Assembly: GCA_934277985.1 (NCBI GenBank)
Contig: CAKQWF010000004.1
Location: 1 to 64,000, forward strand
DNA length: 64,000 bases
Direction: 5' to 3'
From: an uncultured Oxalobacter sp.
GTDB taxonomy: Bacteria; Pseudomonadota; Gammaproteobacteria; Burkholderiales; Burkholderiaceae_D
Shown: positions 30,742 through 41,077 of the stretch, in pieces
How positions within the stretch are numbered: position 1 is the stretch's first letter
Layout of the letters: each line of letters begins with the position of its first letter
Position numbers and translations under genes: made by a program
The notes under the pieces: model-generated
Told to the model about the DNA's origin: nothing
Database searches by the model: none
What the model saw: only the letters and a program-made list of their open reading frames with translations

Positions 30742-31551
30742 ATGCTCGTACACCCATTACCCGACCCGGTCGCCTTTTCTATCGGACCGCTTGCCGTCCA
30801 CTGGTACGGCCTCATGTATTTGCTGGCCTTCATCCTGTTTTCGGTTCTGGGCCGCATACGGCTGAAACAGCCGCATATCATGCAGGCGGGCTGGACAACA
30901 AAAAACCTGGACGACATGCTCTTTTACGGCGTGCTCGGCGTCATCATCGGCGGACGACTGGGCGAGGTGCTCTTCTATAACCCGTCCTATTTCTTTTCCC
31001 ATCCATCCCAGATATTCGCCGTCTGGCACGGCGGCATGTCTTACCACGGCGGTTGTCTTGGCGTCGTCATCGCCGCATGGCTGTGGTGCCGCAAAAACCA
31101 CCGGAATATCCTTGCGACACTTGACCTGATCGCCCCACTGATACCGCTGGGATACGCAGCCGGACGACTGGGCAATTTCATCAATGCTGAATTACCCGGC
31201 AGAGTCGCCGATCCTTCGCTGCCCTGGGCCATGATCTGGCCGAATGTCGACATGTTGCCCCGCCATCCGTCACCGCTTTATCAGGCACTGGTGGATGGCG
31301 TGCTGATATTCATCCTGATCTGGATTTACGCACGCAAGGAACGCCCGCTTGGCGCGGTCAGTGCCATGTATGCCTTTCTGTACGGTGCAGCACGTTTCCT
31401 GACGGAATATTTCCGCACCCCCGACTACGAAGTTTCCTTTGCTGGCATCACCATTTCCGCAGGACAAATGCTCTCGGTCCCCATGATCCTCATCGGGCTG
31501 TTCGCACTGTATCTGTCCTACGCATATGCAGCCCGCAAAAAAGGGTGGTAA
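30742..31551 (+). CDS. lgt: Phosphatidylglycerol-prolipoprotein diacylglyceryl transferase
   Basis: Lgt attaches diacylglycerol to the lipobox cysteine of prolipoproteins; the LptM-like protein at 40845 would be a client. The 269-residue product has about seven membrane segments, HGGMSYHGG and the signature GRLGNFINAE. ATG 30742 gives MLVHPLPDPVAFSIG, typical of the family; a TTG at 30712 is less likely. The stop codon lies within a hairpin that also serves as terminator for recX. Confidence 0.96.
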   Translation: MLVHPLPDPVAFSIGPLAVHWYGLMYLLAFILFSVLGRIRLKQPHIMQAGWTTKNLDDMLFYGVLGVIIGGRLGEVLFYNPSYFFSHPSQIFAVWHGGMSYHGGCLGVVIAAWLWCRKNHRNILATLDLIAPLIPLGYAAGRLGNFINAELPGRVADPSLPWAMIWPNVDMLPRHPSPLYQALVDGVLIFILIWIYARKERPLGAVSAMYAFLYGAARFLTEYFRTPDYEVSFAGITISAGQMLSVPMILIGLFALYLSYAYAARKKGW

Positions 31552-31561
31552 CCCGCCCTTT
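31537..31561 (-). terminator. recX terminator inside the end of lgt
   Basis: On the minus strand AAAGGGCGG pairs with CCACCCTTT and is followed by more T, giving a T6 run. It lies across the lgt stop codon and abuts the recX stop, so the two convergent genes share the same bases. The plus strand lacks a good T-run. Confidence 0.7.
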
Positions 31562-32022
31562 CATCGCTCGTCATCGGAAAAATCCGCGTCTTTCAACACT
31601 TTTCTGATGACCGTTCCGGAAAAGCCCCTCTGCTGCAAGAAACGGAATTGACGCGCCTTTTCGCGCATATCGGACGGCGCGGCACCGAATTTTTTCTTCC
31701 AGACAGACTGTGCCCGTTCGAACTCACTGTCTTGCAATTCCGCTTCCGCATGAGACAACGCCGAACCGGAAACCCCGTGCCGCTCCAGTTCCATCAGCAC
31801 ACGCGCATTTCCATAGCGCGCAGACTGCCGCCGGACATATGTTTCGACAAAACGCGTCTCGGACAAGAAACCGCGTTCCTTTAACCACGCCAGCAATGCA
31901 GCCAGATCGTCACCTTGCACTGCATAAGGCTGCAGTTTGCGTTCCAGTTCAGCCGGACTGTACTCACGAATGGACAAATAACGCAATGCCCGAGCCTTCA
32001 ACGTCAATTTCTGTCTCAGCAT
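31561..32022 (-). CDS. recX: Regulatory protein RecX
   Basis: A 153-residue all-helical protein of three-helix repeats that caps RecA filaments and inhibits recombinase activity. ALRYLSIREYSPAELERKL and LKERGFLSETRFVETYV are typical. It follows recA by 37 bases in the same direction, the standard arrangement, and is expected to share SOS control by read-through. Confidence 0.95.
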   Translation of the reverse strand: MLRQKLTLKARALRYLSIREYSPAELERKLQPYAVQGDDLAALLAWLKERGFLSETRFVETYVRRQSARYGNARVLMELERHGVSGSALSHAEAELQDSEFERAQSVWKKKFGAAPSDMREKARQFRFLQQRGFSGTVIRKVLKDADFSDDER

Positions 32023-32059
32023 GCCCGTTCCGATATCCTCTCACCGGCTGAACGACACA

Positions 32060-33121
32060 TCATGCCTCCGGTGATTCACTACCGGCATCATCCTGCAAAG
32101 CAGGCAACTCGCGAACGCCATAGAACACCCTGACCCGATTCTCGATTTCACGCGCCAGTTTCGGATGCGTGCGCAAATAATTGCGAGCATTATCCTTTCC
32201 TTGCCCGATCCGCTCTCCGTTGTAGCTGTACCATGAACCTGCCTTTTCCACGATTTTCGCCTCAGAGCCCAAATCGAGAATTTCCCCTTCACGTGACGTC
32301 CCCTCGCCATACAGGATATCGAAATACGCTTCCTTGAACGGCGGTGCAGTCTTGTTCTTGACCACTTTCACGCGCGTTTCGCTACCGATCACTTCGTCAC
32401 CCGACTTGATCGAACCCGTACGACGGATATCCAGACGGACAGAAGAATAAAACTTCAGCGCATTGCCCCCTGTCGTGGTTTCCGGATTGCCGAACATCAC
32501 CCCGATCTTCATTCTGATCTGGTTGATGAAAATGACAGTCGTGTTGTTTTTCTTGATACTGCCGGTCAGCTTGCGCAATGCCTGCGACATCAGTCTGGCC
32601 TGAAGACCAGGCAACGCATCACCCATATCCCCCTCGATTTCCGCTTTCGGCGTCAGTGCGGCCACCGAATCGATCACAATCAGATCGACGCCACCGGAAC
32701 GAACCAGGGCATCCGTAATTTCGAGCGCCTGCTCTCCGGTATCCGGCTGCGAAATCAGCAAATCCGGCAAATGTACCCCCAGTTTCTGGGCATACCCGAC
32801 ATCGAGCGCATGTTCCGCATCGATAAACGCGCAAGTGCCCCCGATCTTCTGCATTTCCGCAATGACCTGCAACGTCAGCGTCGTTTTCCCTGACGATTCA
32901 GGCCCGTAGATCTCGATAACCCGTCCACGCGGCAAACCTCCAACGCCCAGTGCGATATCCAGACCAAGCGAACCGGTCGAGACCGTAGGAATTTCCTCTA
33001 CCACCACGCCGGGCGCCATGCGCATGATAGACCCCTTGCCGAACTGTTTCTCAATCTGAGCCAGCGCCATGGACAGTGCCTTGCTCTTTTCCTGACTGGA
33101 TGCGGTTTTGTTATCGTCCAT
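32060..33121 (-). CDS. recA: Recombinase RecA
   Basis: A 353-residue recombinase of normal length. Walker [10 protein letters not shown], Walker [11 protein letters not shown] and the loop L2 region around [16 protein letters not shown] are intact. RecA drives strand exchange and LexA self-cleavage. A perfect LexA box lies 48 bases before the start. recX is downstream. Confidence 0.99.
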   Translation of the reverse strand: MDDNKTASSQEKSKALSMALAQIEKQFGKGSIMRMAPGVVVEEIPTVSTGSLGLDIALGVGGLPRGRVIEIYGPESSGKTTLTLQVIAEMQKIGGTCAFIDAEHALDVGYAQKLGVHLPDLLISQPDTGEQALEITDALVRSGGVDLIVIDSVAALTPKAEIEGDMGDALPGLQARLMSQALRKLTGSIKKNNTTVIFINQIRMKIGVMFGNPETTTGGNALKFYSSVRLDIRRTGSIKSGDEVIGSETRVKVVKNKTAPPFKEAYFDILYGEGTSREGEILDLGSEAKIVEKAGSWYSYNGERIGQGKDNARNYLRTHPKLAREIENRVRVFYGVRELPALQDDAGSESPEA

Positions 33122-33168
33122 AAGATTCTTTCCGTTTAGACTGCCAATAAAAATTCAAGATCATATGC

Positions 33169-33184
33169 CTGTATATATTAACAG
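33169..33184 (-). promoter_or_regulatory. LexA-binding SOS box of recA
   Basis: On the minus strand CTGT, TAATATAT, ACAG: an exact CTGT-N8-ACAG with an AT-only core, preceded by TA as in the extended consensus. It lies 48 bases upstream of the recA start. A TATGAT 3 bases downstream may be the -10 box, which would put LexA across the promoter spacer. Confidence 0.9.
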
Positions 33185-33369
33185 TAATTTTGAAAAAAAA
33201 TGTACTATTTGCGGACAACGATCAAAATTTATTATCGTTCTGTCTCCTTTAAAAGGATATGGCTTTTCAGCTATAATATCGCCAACACCGTATGCGAGCG
33301 GTTGTTTCAAGGCGAAGACGTTGGCAACTGTTCTGACGGTAACTGTATATGTAGTAAGTGCGAACATTT

Positions 33370-33948
33370 ATGCCATTGCCATCAGCAACCCCCAAACGTG
33401 TTCTGAAACACACCAGAACCATCCAGGTACAGTTTTTCTATCGGGACGACGAGTTATGGGATATTGACGCCCATTTTACCGATGTCAAGACGCATGAACT
33501 GTTTCTTACCTCGATCGTCATTCCTGCCAAACGTCCTTTGCACAACCTGTGGATACGCCTGACGATCAATGCGCAAGGCACCGTTGTGGATGCCCATGTG
33601 GCATTCGACGATGTTCCGTTCGAAGGTTACTGCGAAAACATCCATTCACGGTACAAACAACTGATCGGGCTGAACGTTCTTCATCATTTCCGCCATGAAC
33701 TTCACGACAGGTTCAAGGGAATCAACGGTTGCACCCATATGAATGAACTGGCCGAAGCCATTCCATCCGTTGCGATGCAGGTATTCGTCTTCGGCGAGGA
33801 AGAAGCGCGTGTCAAGGCAGCCTTCCAGAAAGCAGGCGAACGACCGTTCCATCTGGACCAGTGTCATTGCATGGATACATCCGGACCGGCCGTCGAGAAA
33901 TTTTATCCTGTCTGGTCCATTCACGCCGAACACGACAAACAATCGTGA
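33370..33948 (+). CDS. DUF2889 family protein
   Basis: A 192-residue cytosolic protein of unknown function. The [16 protein letters not shown] start and [12 protein letters not shown] region match what I know of DUF2889, common in beta- and gammaproteobacteria. It ends in an acidic/polar tail with [13 protein letters not shown] 33370 is chosen over a GTG four codons earlier. It is divergent from recA and upstream of xseA by 65 bases. No function is claimed. Confidence 0.8.
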   Translation: MPLPSATPKRVLKHTRTIQVQFFYRDDELWDIDAHFTDVKTHELFLTSIVIPAKRPLHNLWIRLTINAQGTVVDAHVAFDDVPFEGYCENIHSRYKQLIGLNVLHHFRHELHDRFKGINGCTHMNELAEAIPSVAMQVFVFGEEEARVKAAFQKAGERPFHLDQCHCMDTSGPAVEKFYPVWSIHAEHDKQS

Positions 33949-34013
33949 CCTGTACACGGCTTGCCCCTGTACAAGCGTCTGCCGCACAGTCCGTCCCCTT
34001 CGGGAAACGTCAT

Positions 34014-35363
34014 ATGCCATCCAGCCGCATTGCTTCCTCGTCACCCGTATTAAGTGTCACCGAACTCAACGGCATCGTCGCTGATCTGCTCACGCAAAGC
34101 ATTCCGCTACTGTGGATATCCGGCGAGATCTCAAACTTCACGCGAGCCGCATCCGGACACTGGTACTTCACGCTCAAGGATGACAAAGCGCAAGTCCGGG
34201 TCGTCATGTTCAGAAATCGCGCCCAACTGGCGGATTTCATACCGCGTAATGGCGACCATGTCGAAGTTCGTGCAACCGTATCGCTATACACACCCCGTGG
34301 CGACTTCCAGCTCAATGCCGAAGCCATCCGCCACGCAGGAGCAGGCAGCCTGTACGAAGCCTTTTTGCGCTTGAAAGCAAAACTGGAAGCAGAAGGACTG
34401 TTCGAGCAGAGTCGCAAACGTCCGCTTCCATTACTGGCACGTACCATCGGTATCGTCACCAGCCTGAAAGCGGCTGCCTTGCGGGATATTCTGACAACAC
34501 TATACAGAAGAGCGCCGCATATTTCGGTCATTCTGTATCCTGCAGCAGTTCAGGGCGCCGACGCACCTGCAGCCATCGTACAAGCCATCGAAACAGCGTC
34601 CGAACGGGCGGAATGCGACGTATTGCTGATCTGCCGCGGGGGCGGCAGCATTGAAGATCTGTGGAGTTTCAACAACGAAAATGTCGCACGTGCCATCGCC
34701 AACTGCACGATACCGACCATTTCCGGTATCGGCCATGAAACCGATTTCACAATCGCGGACTTCGTATCCGATTTGCGTGCACCCACACCAACAGGGGCTG
34801 CCGAACTGGCTGCACGTGCGCGAGACGACTGGATGGAATGGCTTTCCACACAAGCCGGCAAACTCAAGTACGCCATGAAACGGCGTCTGGAAAAGACGAT
34901 GCAGGAAACCGATTCGTTTTCGAGAAGACTGATCAGCCCATCCACCTACATCACGCGCGAACGCCTCAAATCCCAGACACTGGCCACCCGGTTGGCTCAT
35001 ACCGGTACAAACACACTGGCTGCATGGCGACACGAGCTGGCGAACATGCGCACCCGACTCAAGGCACAATTGCCTGACACCGTGCCACTGCATACCCGTC
35101 TTTCGCATCTGCAGGACTTGCTGGCACGAACGATGGCCGCACAGCTGACAAACCACCGCAAAAACATCCAGTCCCTATCCGCACAACTCGAACTGCTCAG
35201 TCCGCAACGGACTCTCGAACGGGGCTATGCCATCATGACCGACACGGAAGGACAAATCATCCGTTCTCCCGAACAACTTCCCATACATGCGCCAGTATCG
35301 GTCCGTCTGGCAAGCGGAACTGCACAAATCCGAATCGAATCGGTTCAGGACACCATCGAATAA
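34014..35363 (+). CDS. xseA: Exodeoxyribonuclease VII large subunit
   Basis: XseA forms exonuclease VII with XseB, which is not in the window. The 449-residue product has an N-terminal OB fold ([25 protein letters not shown]) and the nuclease region with [14 protein letters not shown] and [31 protein letters not shown], each in shortened form here. ATG 34014 follows GGGA; the frame continues upstream into the DUF2889 gene in another frame. Its stop is five bases from the convergent dgt stop. Confidence 0.96.
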   Translation: MPSSRIASSSPVLSVTELNGIVADLLTQSIPLLWISGEISNFTRAASGHWYFTLKDDKAQVRVVMFRNRAQLADFIPRNGDHVEVRATVSLYTPRGDFQLNAEAIRHAGAGSLYEAFLRLKAKLEAEGLFEQSRKRPLPLLARTIGIVTSLKAAALRDILTTLYRRAPHISVILYPAAVQGADAPAAIVQAIETASERAECDVLLICRGGGSIEDLWSFNNENVARAIANCTIPTISGIGHETDFTIADFVSDLRAPTPTGAAELAARARDDWMEWLSTQAGKLKYAMKRRLEKTMQETDSFSRRLISPSTYITRERLKSQTLATRLAHTGTNTLAAWRHELANMRTRLKAQLPDTVPLHTRLSHLQDLLARTMAAQLTNHRKNIQSLSAQLELLSPQRTLERGYAIMTDTEGQIIRSPEQLPIHAPVSVRLASGTAQIRIESVQDTIE

Positions 35364-35368
35364 AACGA

Positions 35369-36502
35369 TCAAACCCCTTCTATTTCAAACAAAAGCCGGT
35401 ACTGCCGCATGGCATAGCGATCCGTCATGCCGGCAATATAGTCGGCTATTTTGCGTGCCTGCTCATATTCGTCACGACTGGCAGAACGATATTCCGGAGC
35501 AAGCAACTGAGGTTCTTCCATAAAAATCGAGAAAAGTTTGCGCACGATACGACGTGCCTTGCTGGTCATCCGGTTGACCTGATGATGCCGGTACAAATGC
35601 TCGAACAGAAACTGTTTCAGTATCCCGGATTCGCTTGCCATGACATCGGAAAACGCAATCAGCGGTTCGGCATCACGAACATCATCGACCGACCGTGGAT
35701 CGGCATCACGTATCCGGGCCATGGACGTTTGGGTCAGATCGCAAATCAGTGCACTGATCATCCTCCGTATCGTTTCGTGAATGGCACGCCGTTCGGTAAT
35801 ATCCGGCATCGCCAGATGAACCTCTTTCCAGAAACGGGCAAACAACCCGACATCCATCAGCTGCTTCACTGAAAGCAATCCGGAACGCAAGCCATCATCC
35901 ACATCATGATTGTTATAGGCGATCTCGTCGGCCATATTGGCCAGCTGCGCTTCCAGCGAAGGCCGCCGGTTTTCCAGAAAACGCTGTCCCACATCGCCCA
36001 ACCGCTGCGCAGTTGCCGTATCGCAATGCTTGAGAATCCCCTCGCGCGTCTCATAAGTCAGGTTCAGCCCGTCAAATGCGCCATACCGCTCCTCGAGCAT
36101 ATCCACGACACGCAGGCTCTGCAAATTGTGCTCGAACCCGCCATAGTTTTTCATACAGGCATTGAGCGCATCCTGACCGGCATGACCAAACGGCGTATGT
36201 CCCAGATCATGCGCCAGCGATATGGCCTCCGTCAGATCCTCGTTCAACGACAGATTGCGCGCGACCGACCGTGCGATTTGTGCCACTTCAATACTGTGTG
36301 TCAGGCGTGTCCGGAACAGATCGCCCTCATGATTGACGAAAACCTGTGTCTTGTATTCCAGACGTCTGAATGCGCCGGAATGTACGATCCTGTCCCGATC
36401 ACGCTGATATTCGGTACGCGATATATCGGAAGGTTCCGCAAAGCGGCGCCCTCGCGAAACCGCAGGATCGCATGCATAAACGGCCAGTTTCGGAGATCCC
36501 AT
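35369..36502 (-). CDS. dgt: Deoxyguanosinetriphosphate triphosphohydrolase-like protein
   Basis: A 377-residue HD-domain dNTPase. Metal ligands come from [10 protein letters not shown] and [12 protein letters not shown]. It resembles the type 2 dGTPase-like subfamily and hydrolyses dNTPs to nucleoside and triphosphate. It follows the aroK-aroB gene by 20 bases in the same operon, the position it has in many betaproteobacteria. Confidence 0.94.
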   Translation of the reverse strand: MGSPKLAVYACDPAVSRGRRFAEPSDISRTEYQRDRDRIVHSGAFRRLEYKTQVFVNHEGDLFRTRLTHSIEVAQIARSVARNLSLNEDLTEAISLAHDLGHTPFGHAGQDALNACMKNYGGFEHNLQSLRVVDMLEERYGAFDGLNLTYETREGILKHCDTATAQRLGDVGQRFLENRRPSLEAQLANMADEIAYNNHDVDDGLRSGLLSVKQLMDVGLFARFWKEVHLAMPDITERRAIHETIRRMISALICDLTQTSMARIRDADPRSVDDVRDAEPLIAFSDVMASESGILKQFLFEHLYRHHQVNRMTSKARRIVRKLFSIFMEEPQLLAPEYRSASRDEYEQARKIADYIAGMTDRYAMRQYRLLFEIEGV

Positions 36503-36522
36503 GCGGTTTCCTTTCTTTCAGA

Positions 36523-38214
36523 TCAGACACTCTCCTGGCCAGCAGCGGAACTTTCACGAAGTGTGGCACCCAGCAAATCCATCGGCACAGGGGTCACCAC
36601 TGCTTCGCCCAACGTCTTGAGCAACACGAACTGGATTTCACCGCCTGCATTTTTCTTGTCGACCTGCATCAATCCGATCCAGCGTTCCGTTCCCAGCGCA
36701 GGCGACACGACCGGCAAACCCGCTTTTTCCACCAATGCACGGATCCGGTCCCGCAAAGTCGCGTCCAGCCAGCCCATGCGACATGACAGATCTGCCGCCA
36801 TCACCATGCCGCAACCTACCGCCTCGCCATGTAGCCATTCCCCATACCCCAGTCCTGCCTCTATCGCATGTCCGAAAGTATGTCCGAAATTCAGTATCGC
36901 CCTCAATCCCGTACTTTCACGCTCATCCTGACGCACGATATCGGCCTTGATCTCGCACGAACGACGAATGGCATAAGCCAGCGCATCCCTGTCGCGTGCC
37001 AGCAAGTTGCCGATATGGTCTTCCAGCCATTCGAAAAACGGCCTGTCGATAATTGCGCCATACTTGATCACTTCCGCCAGCCCGGCGACCAGTTCACGAT
37101 CCGGCAACGTATCCAGTGTTTTGGTATCGGCAATCACTGCCTCGGGCTGGTAAAACGCCCCGATCATGTTTTTGCCGAGCGGATGATTGATTCCCGTCTT
37201 GCCGCCCACCGACGAATCCACTTCGGCCAACAACGTCGTCGGCACCTGTACGAAAGGCACACCTCGCATGAAACTTGCCGCTGCATATCCCGTCATGTCG
37301 CCGATCACACCGCCACCCAGTGCCACCAGCGTCGTCTTCCGGTCGCATTTGTGCTCCATCAGAAAATCGAATATTTTCATCAGGCTGGTCCAGTTTTTCT
37401 CCTTTTCGCCATCTGGCAAAACAAGCGACTGTACCGTTTTGCCAGCCGTTTCGAGCGAACGAGTCAATGTTTCCTGATAAAGCGGCGCAACGACTGTATT
37501 GGTGATGATGACGATGCGCTTGCCGGAAATCAGCCTGCCCAGCAAAGCCGTGTCCGTCAGCAGGTCGGCGCCGATTTCGATCGGATAACTGCGTTCGCCG
37601 AGATCGACTTCAAGATGAGTATCGCTGTTTTTCATGATCGTTTGTACTTTCTTCGTGCGGTTCGCAGGTTGTTTTTTCTGTTTTCGTGCAGTCTGGCCTT
37701 TCTGGTAATTCGCCAGCTGGGCCATAATCGACTGCACCATGGCATGAACATTGGGCCTGCCTGTATCCACGATAATATCGGCCACCTCACGATACAGGGG
37801 ATCGCGCTGTCTTGCCAATTCTTCCAGTTTTTCTTTCCGGTTTTCGGTTTGCAACAACGGACGGCTTTTATCATGCATGGTCCGTTGCAAAATATTGTTC
37901 ACACTGGCACGCAGATAAATAACCGTTCCTCTGGCCTTCAGGTGTTTCCTGTTTTCCGGATGAATCACCGCACCGCCACCTGTCGCCAGCACCACTCCGG
38001 AACGTCCGGTCAAATCCCTGATCGTTTCGACTTCACGGCGCCGGAAACTTTCTTCCCCCTCGATTTCGAAAATCCATGAAATCGTGGCGCCGGTACGCGC
38101 CTCGATCTCGTGATCCGAATCCACAAATCTCATACCCAGCCTTTTTGCCAGGAGACGACCGACGGTCGTCTTGCCAGCACCCATCAGGCCGACAAGAAAA
38201 ATATTCTGTTGCAT
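36523..38214 (-). CDS. aroKB: Bifunctional shikimate kinase / 3-dehydroquinate synthase fusion
   Basis: One 563-residue frame encodes two shikimate-pathway enzymes. Residues 1-170 are a complete AroK (GLMGAGKTT at 9-17, acidic VDSD around 31-34, ATGGGAVI). Residues 172-193 are a Lys/Gln/Arg-rich linker. Residues 194-563 are a complete AroB with [17 protein letters not shown] and [11 protein letters not shown]. In related bacteria aroK and aroB are separate adjacent genes. An internal ATG at 37635 (Met194) has no good Shine-Dalgarno. A sequencing frameshift is possible but the linker reads as real protein. dgt follows by 20 bases. Confidence 0.93.
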   Translation of the reverse strand: MQQNIFLVGLMGAGKTTVGRLLAKRLGMRFVDSDHEIEARTGATISWIFEIEGEESFRRREVETIRDLTGRSGVVLATGGGAVIHPENRKHLKARGTVIYLRASVNNILQRTMHDKSRPLLQTENRKEKLEELARQRDPLYREVADIIVDTGRPNVHAMVQSIMAQLANYQKGQTARKQKKQPANRTKKVQTIMKNSDTHLEVDLGERSYPIEIGADLLTDTALLGRLISGKRIVIITNTVVAPLYQETLTRSLETAGKTVQSLVLPDGEKEKNWTSLMKIFDFLMEHKCDRKTTLVALGGGVIGDMTGYAAASFMRGVPFVQVPTTLLAEVDSSVGGKTGINHPLGKNMIGAFYQPEAVIADTKTLDTLPDRELVAGLAEVIKYGAIIDRPFFEWLEDHIGNLLARDRDALAYAIRRSCEIKADIVRQDERESTGLRAILNFGHTFGHAIEAGLGYGEWLHGEAVGCGMVMAADLSCRMGWLDATLRDRIRALVEKAGLPVVSPALGTERWIGLMQVDKKNAGGEIQFVLLKTLGEAVVTPVPMDLLGATLRESSAAGQESV

Positions 38215-38354
38215 AAAAAAATAACTATCGTTTCCGTATTGCCGAATATATCAGATATATCCCCTCGCAATCGCAATTCTTTTGCAGGCTCACACATACA
38301 TCCTGAAACAGTTACTTACATATTTAAGTGCTAATATTGCGTGTTTAATGGATA

Positions 38355-40745
38355 ATGCGCGTATTGTCTTTTTTGCTGAATAGCATGTTTAACAAGAATC
38401 AGAACAACGAACAGCCTCCCTCTTCCGGAACGCGAATAAGCAGATCGTTTCTTGTACGTATTCTGATCCGTTGCGCGATACTGGGCGCCTGCGCGATACT
38501 CGCCGGTGCACTCGTTGTCATACTGGCCATGACGCTGATCTATCCGAAACTGCCACCGATGGACCAGCTCACTGACTATCACCCGAAAATGCCCTTGCGC
38601 ATTTATACAGCGGACCGCGTCCTGATCGGCGAATTCGGTGAAGAACGACGCAGTCTGGTTCGCATCAACCAGATTCCCGATGTCATGAAAAAAGCCGTCC
38701 TCGCCATCGAGGATGACCGTTTCTACCAGCATGGTGGTGTCGATTACATCGGCATTTTGCGCGCGGCGCTTCACAATCTGGTCAGCAGAAACAGACAGGG
38801 TGCATCGACCATCACCCAGCAAGTCGCACGCAACTTCTTTTTGACCAGCGAGCAGACATTCAAACGGAAACTCTACGAAGTCCTCCTGGCATGGAAAATC
38901 GAGCAAACGCTGACCAAAGACCAGATTCTAGAAATCTATCTGAACCAGATCTATCTGGGGCAACGTGCTTTCGGCTTCGCATCGGCCGCACAAGTTTATT
39001 TCGGCAAACCTTTGCAAGACATCACCATCGCAGAGGCAGCCATGCTCGCCGGATTGCCGAAGGCGCCTTCTGCCAACAACCCGATCACCAACCCGACCCG
39101 GGCCAGACAGCGCCAGCTCTATATCCTGCTCCGCATGAAACAACTCGGCTATATCACGGAACAGGAATACGAAAATGCCAAAAACGAAGCGATCAAAGTC
39201 AAAACAAGCCGCAACGAATTCAATATTCACGCACAATATGTCGCAGAACTCGTGCGCATGATGATTTATGACCAGTACAAGGACGAAACCTACACCCGCG
39301 GCCTGAACGTCTATACCACCATTACGCAAAAAGACCAGGAAGCCGCCTACCATGCCGTCCGGCGCGGCGCGATGGATTATGACAAGCGGCACGGTTATCG
39401 TGGCCCTGAAGGATACATGGAAATACCGTCAGACCCCGATGCCATCGACGATGCCATCGAGGATGAACTCGCACGTTACCCAGACAGTGACGGCATACTG
39501 AGTGCGGTGGTGCTGGATGCATCCGGCGATGTCGTTCATGCAGTTCTTACGTCTGGCAAAACCGTCACCATCACAGGCAAGGGACTCGCTTTTGCCGCGT
39601 CGCGTCTGGGCCAGAATGCAAGCGGCAACGGCCAGATTCGGCGCGGTGCCATCATACGCGTCATGCAGGATGCAGCAAACAACTGGAGCATCGTGCAAAT
39701 GCCGCAGATCGAGGCTGCCTTTGTATCGCTTGATCCGAACGACGGTGCCATCCGCTCCCTGATCGGCGGATTCGATTTCACACAGAAAAAGTTCAACCAT
39801 GTCACACAGGCATGGCGTCAGCCGGGCTCGTCTTTCAAACCTTTCATTTATTCCGCTTCCCTTGACAAGGGATTGGCGCCGGCCAGCATCATCAACGATG
39901 CCCCCATGTCGTTTACCGGCCAACCTGGAGGCCAGATATGGAAGCCGAAAAACTTCGATTCGAGATATGAAGGCCCCATGACCATGCGTCGCGGATTGAT
40001 GAAATCGAAAAACATGATTTCGATTCACATCCTCAACCAGATCGGTGCACAATACGGACAGGAATACATCACCCGTTTCGGCTTCGATCCAGATAAAAAC
40101 CCGCCCTATCTGACACTGGCACTCGGTGCAGGTTCCGTAACACCGCTACAAATGGCAAGCGCTTACTCCGTTTTCGCGAATGGTGGCTACCGTATCAAGC
40201 CTTACATCATTTCGTACATCACCGATGCCGACGGCAAAACACTTGCACAAGCGAATCCTGACAAGGCGGGCGATGAAAACAACCGCGTTATCGACGCACG
40301 TAACGCATTCATCATGGATACACTGCTCAAGGATGTCGTCAGGGGCGGGACTGCCGCCAGAGCCAATTCACTGAACCGTCCCGACCTGGCCGGAAAAACC
40401 GGTACGACAAACGACTCCTACGATGCATGGTTTGCCGGTTATCATCCCCGTCTCGTTGCAGTGGCATGGCTGGGATTCGACCAGCCGCGCAACATGGGCG
40501 GACGAGAAACTGGCAGCGGTCTTGCACTGCCTGTTTGGATCAACTACATGCAAAAAGCGCTTTCCGGGATGCCTGTTGAAATAAAGTCACCTCCCCCAGG
40601 TGTGATTTTTGAAAACGGCGATTACTATTATGCCGAATATCCTCCGGGCAAAATCGTCACCAATATCGGCGTCGGCCAGAAAGATTATGAAAGAATCTAT
40701 GAATCGGAAAACAACCATGTCATGGATGAAATCTTCGCCGACTGA
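38355..40745 (+). CDS. mrcA: Penicillin-binding protein 1A (bifunctional)
   Basis: A 796-residue class A PBP that polymerises and crosslinks peptidoglycan. An N-terminal membrane anchor is at about residues 33-60. The glycosyltransferase domain has EDDRFYQHGG and QGASTITQQVARNFF. The transpeptidase has the catalytic SSFK at 492-495, SKN, and KTGT at 681-684. ATG 38385, ten codons in, is an alternative start. It is divergent from aroKB with only 140 bases between; the pilMNOPQ genes often found at this point are absent. Confidence 0.97.
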   Translation: MRVLSFLLNSMFNKNQNNEQPPSSGTRISRSFLVRILIRCAILGACAILAGALVVILAMTLIYPKLPPMDQLTDYHPKMPLRIYTADRVLIGEFGEERRSLVRINQIPDVMKKAVLAIEDDRFYQHGGVDYIGILRAALHNLVSRNRQGASTITQQVARNFFLTSEQTFKRKLYEVLLAWKIEQTLTKDQILEIYLNQIYLGQRAFGFASAAQVYFGKPLQDITIAEAAMLAGLPKAPSANNPITNPTRARQRQLYILLRMKQLGYITEQEYENAKNEAIKVKTSRNEFNIHAQYVAELVRMMIYDQYKDETYTRGLNVYTTITQKDQEAAYHAVRRGAMDYDKRHGYRGPEGYMEIPSDPDAIDDAIEDELARYPDSDGILSAVVLDASGDVVHAVLTSGKTVTITGKGLAFAASRLGQNASGNGQIRRGAIIRVMQDAANNWSIVQMPQIEAAFVSLDPNDGAIRSLIGGFDFTQKKFNHVTQAWRQPGSSFKPFIYSASLDKGLAPASIINDAPMSFTGQPGGQIWKPKNFDSRYEGPMTMRRGLMKSKNMISIHILNQIGAQYGQEYITRFGFDPDKNPPYLTLALGAGSVTPLQMASAYSVFANGGYRIKPYIISYITDADGKTLAQANPDKAGDENNRVIDARNAFIMDTLLKDVVRGGTAARANSLNRPDLAGKTGTTNDSYDAWFAGYHPRLVAVAWLGFDQPRNMGGRETGSGLALPVWINYMQKALSGMPVEIKSPPPGVIFENGDYYYAEYPPGKIVTNIGVGQKDYERIYESENNHVMDEIFAD

Positions 40746-40844
40746 TATACGGCCACACACCATGACATTGGTCATGCCCTGCCGGTTCACGTGTTACACT
40801 GCGCATTGAGCCGTTCATGCGCCCTTTTGAATCAACTGGACAAA

Positions 40845-41072
40845 ATGATATTTTTCAGACAACTCCGATGGCTTGTTACCTTGCTGTTTGCCGGATGCCT
40901 CTGTGCCGGTCTAGGTGCCTGCGGGCAAAAAGGTGCGCTGATTCTGCCACCTACCGATACGACACCCAAACCTGTCACTCCGCAAACATTCCCTGAACCG
41001 GAAACCGAGGAACCTGAATCGGAAAGAGCGCCTTTGGGCATTCTTCCAGGCAGTTTGCCGACACTACCGTAA
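40845..41072 (+). CDS. lptM: LptM-like (YifL-type) small lipoprotein
   Basis: A 75-residue outer-membrane lipoprotein. A hydrophobic signal of about 25 residues ends in the lipobox LGAC, followed by GQKGALILP, the hallmark of LptM/YifL, which assists LptD maturation in E. coli. The tail is rich in Pro, Glu and Thr. ATG 40845 is chosen; the open frame extends upstream to 40791. It precedes lysA by five bases, a conserved pairing. Confidence 0.88.
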   Translation: MIFFRQLRWLVTLLFAGCLCAGLGACGQKGALILPPTDTTPKPVTPQTFPEPETEEPESERAPLGILPGSLPTLP

Positions 41073-41077
41073 CCATC

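Noticed and set aside
37635..38214. Two separate genes aroK and aroB
   Set aside because: The frame is continuous through the linker with no stop, and the internal ATG at 37635 lacks a good ribosome-binding site. A fusion is the simpler reading, though internal initiation is not excluded.
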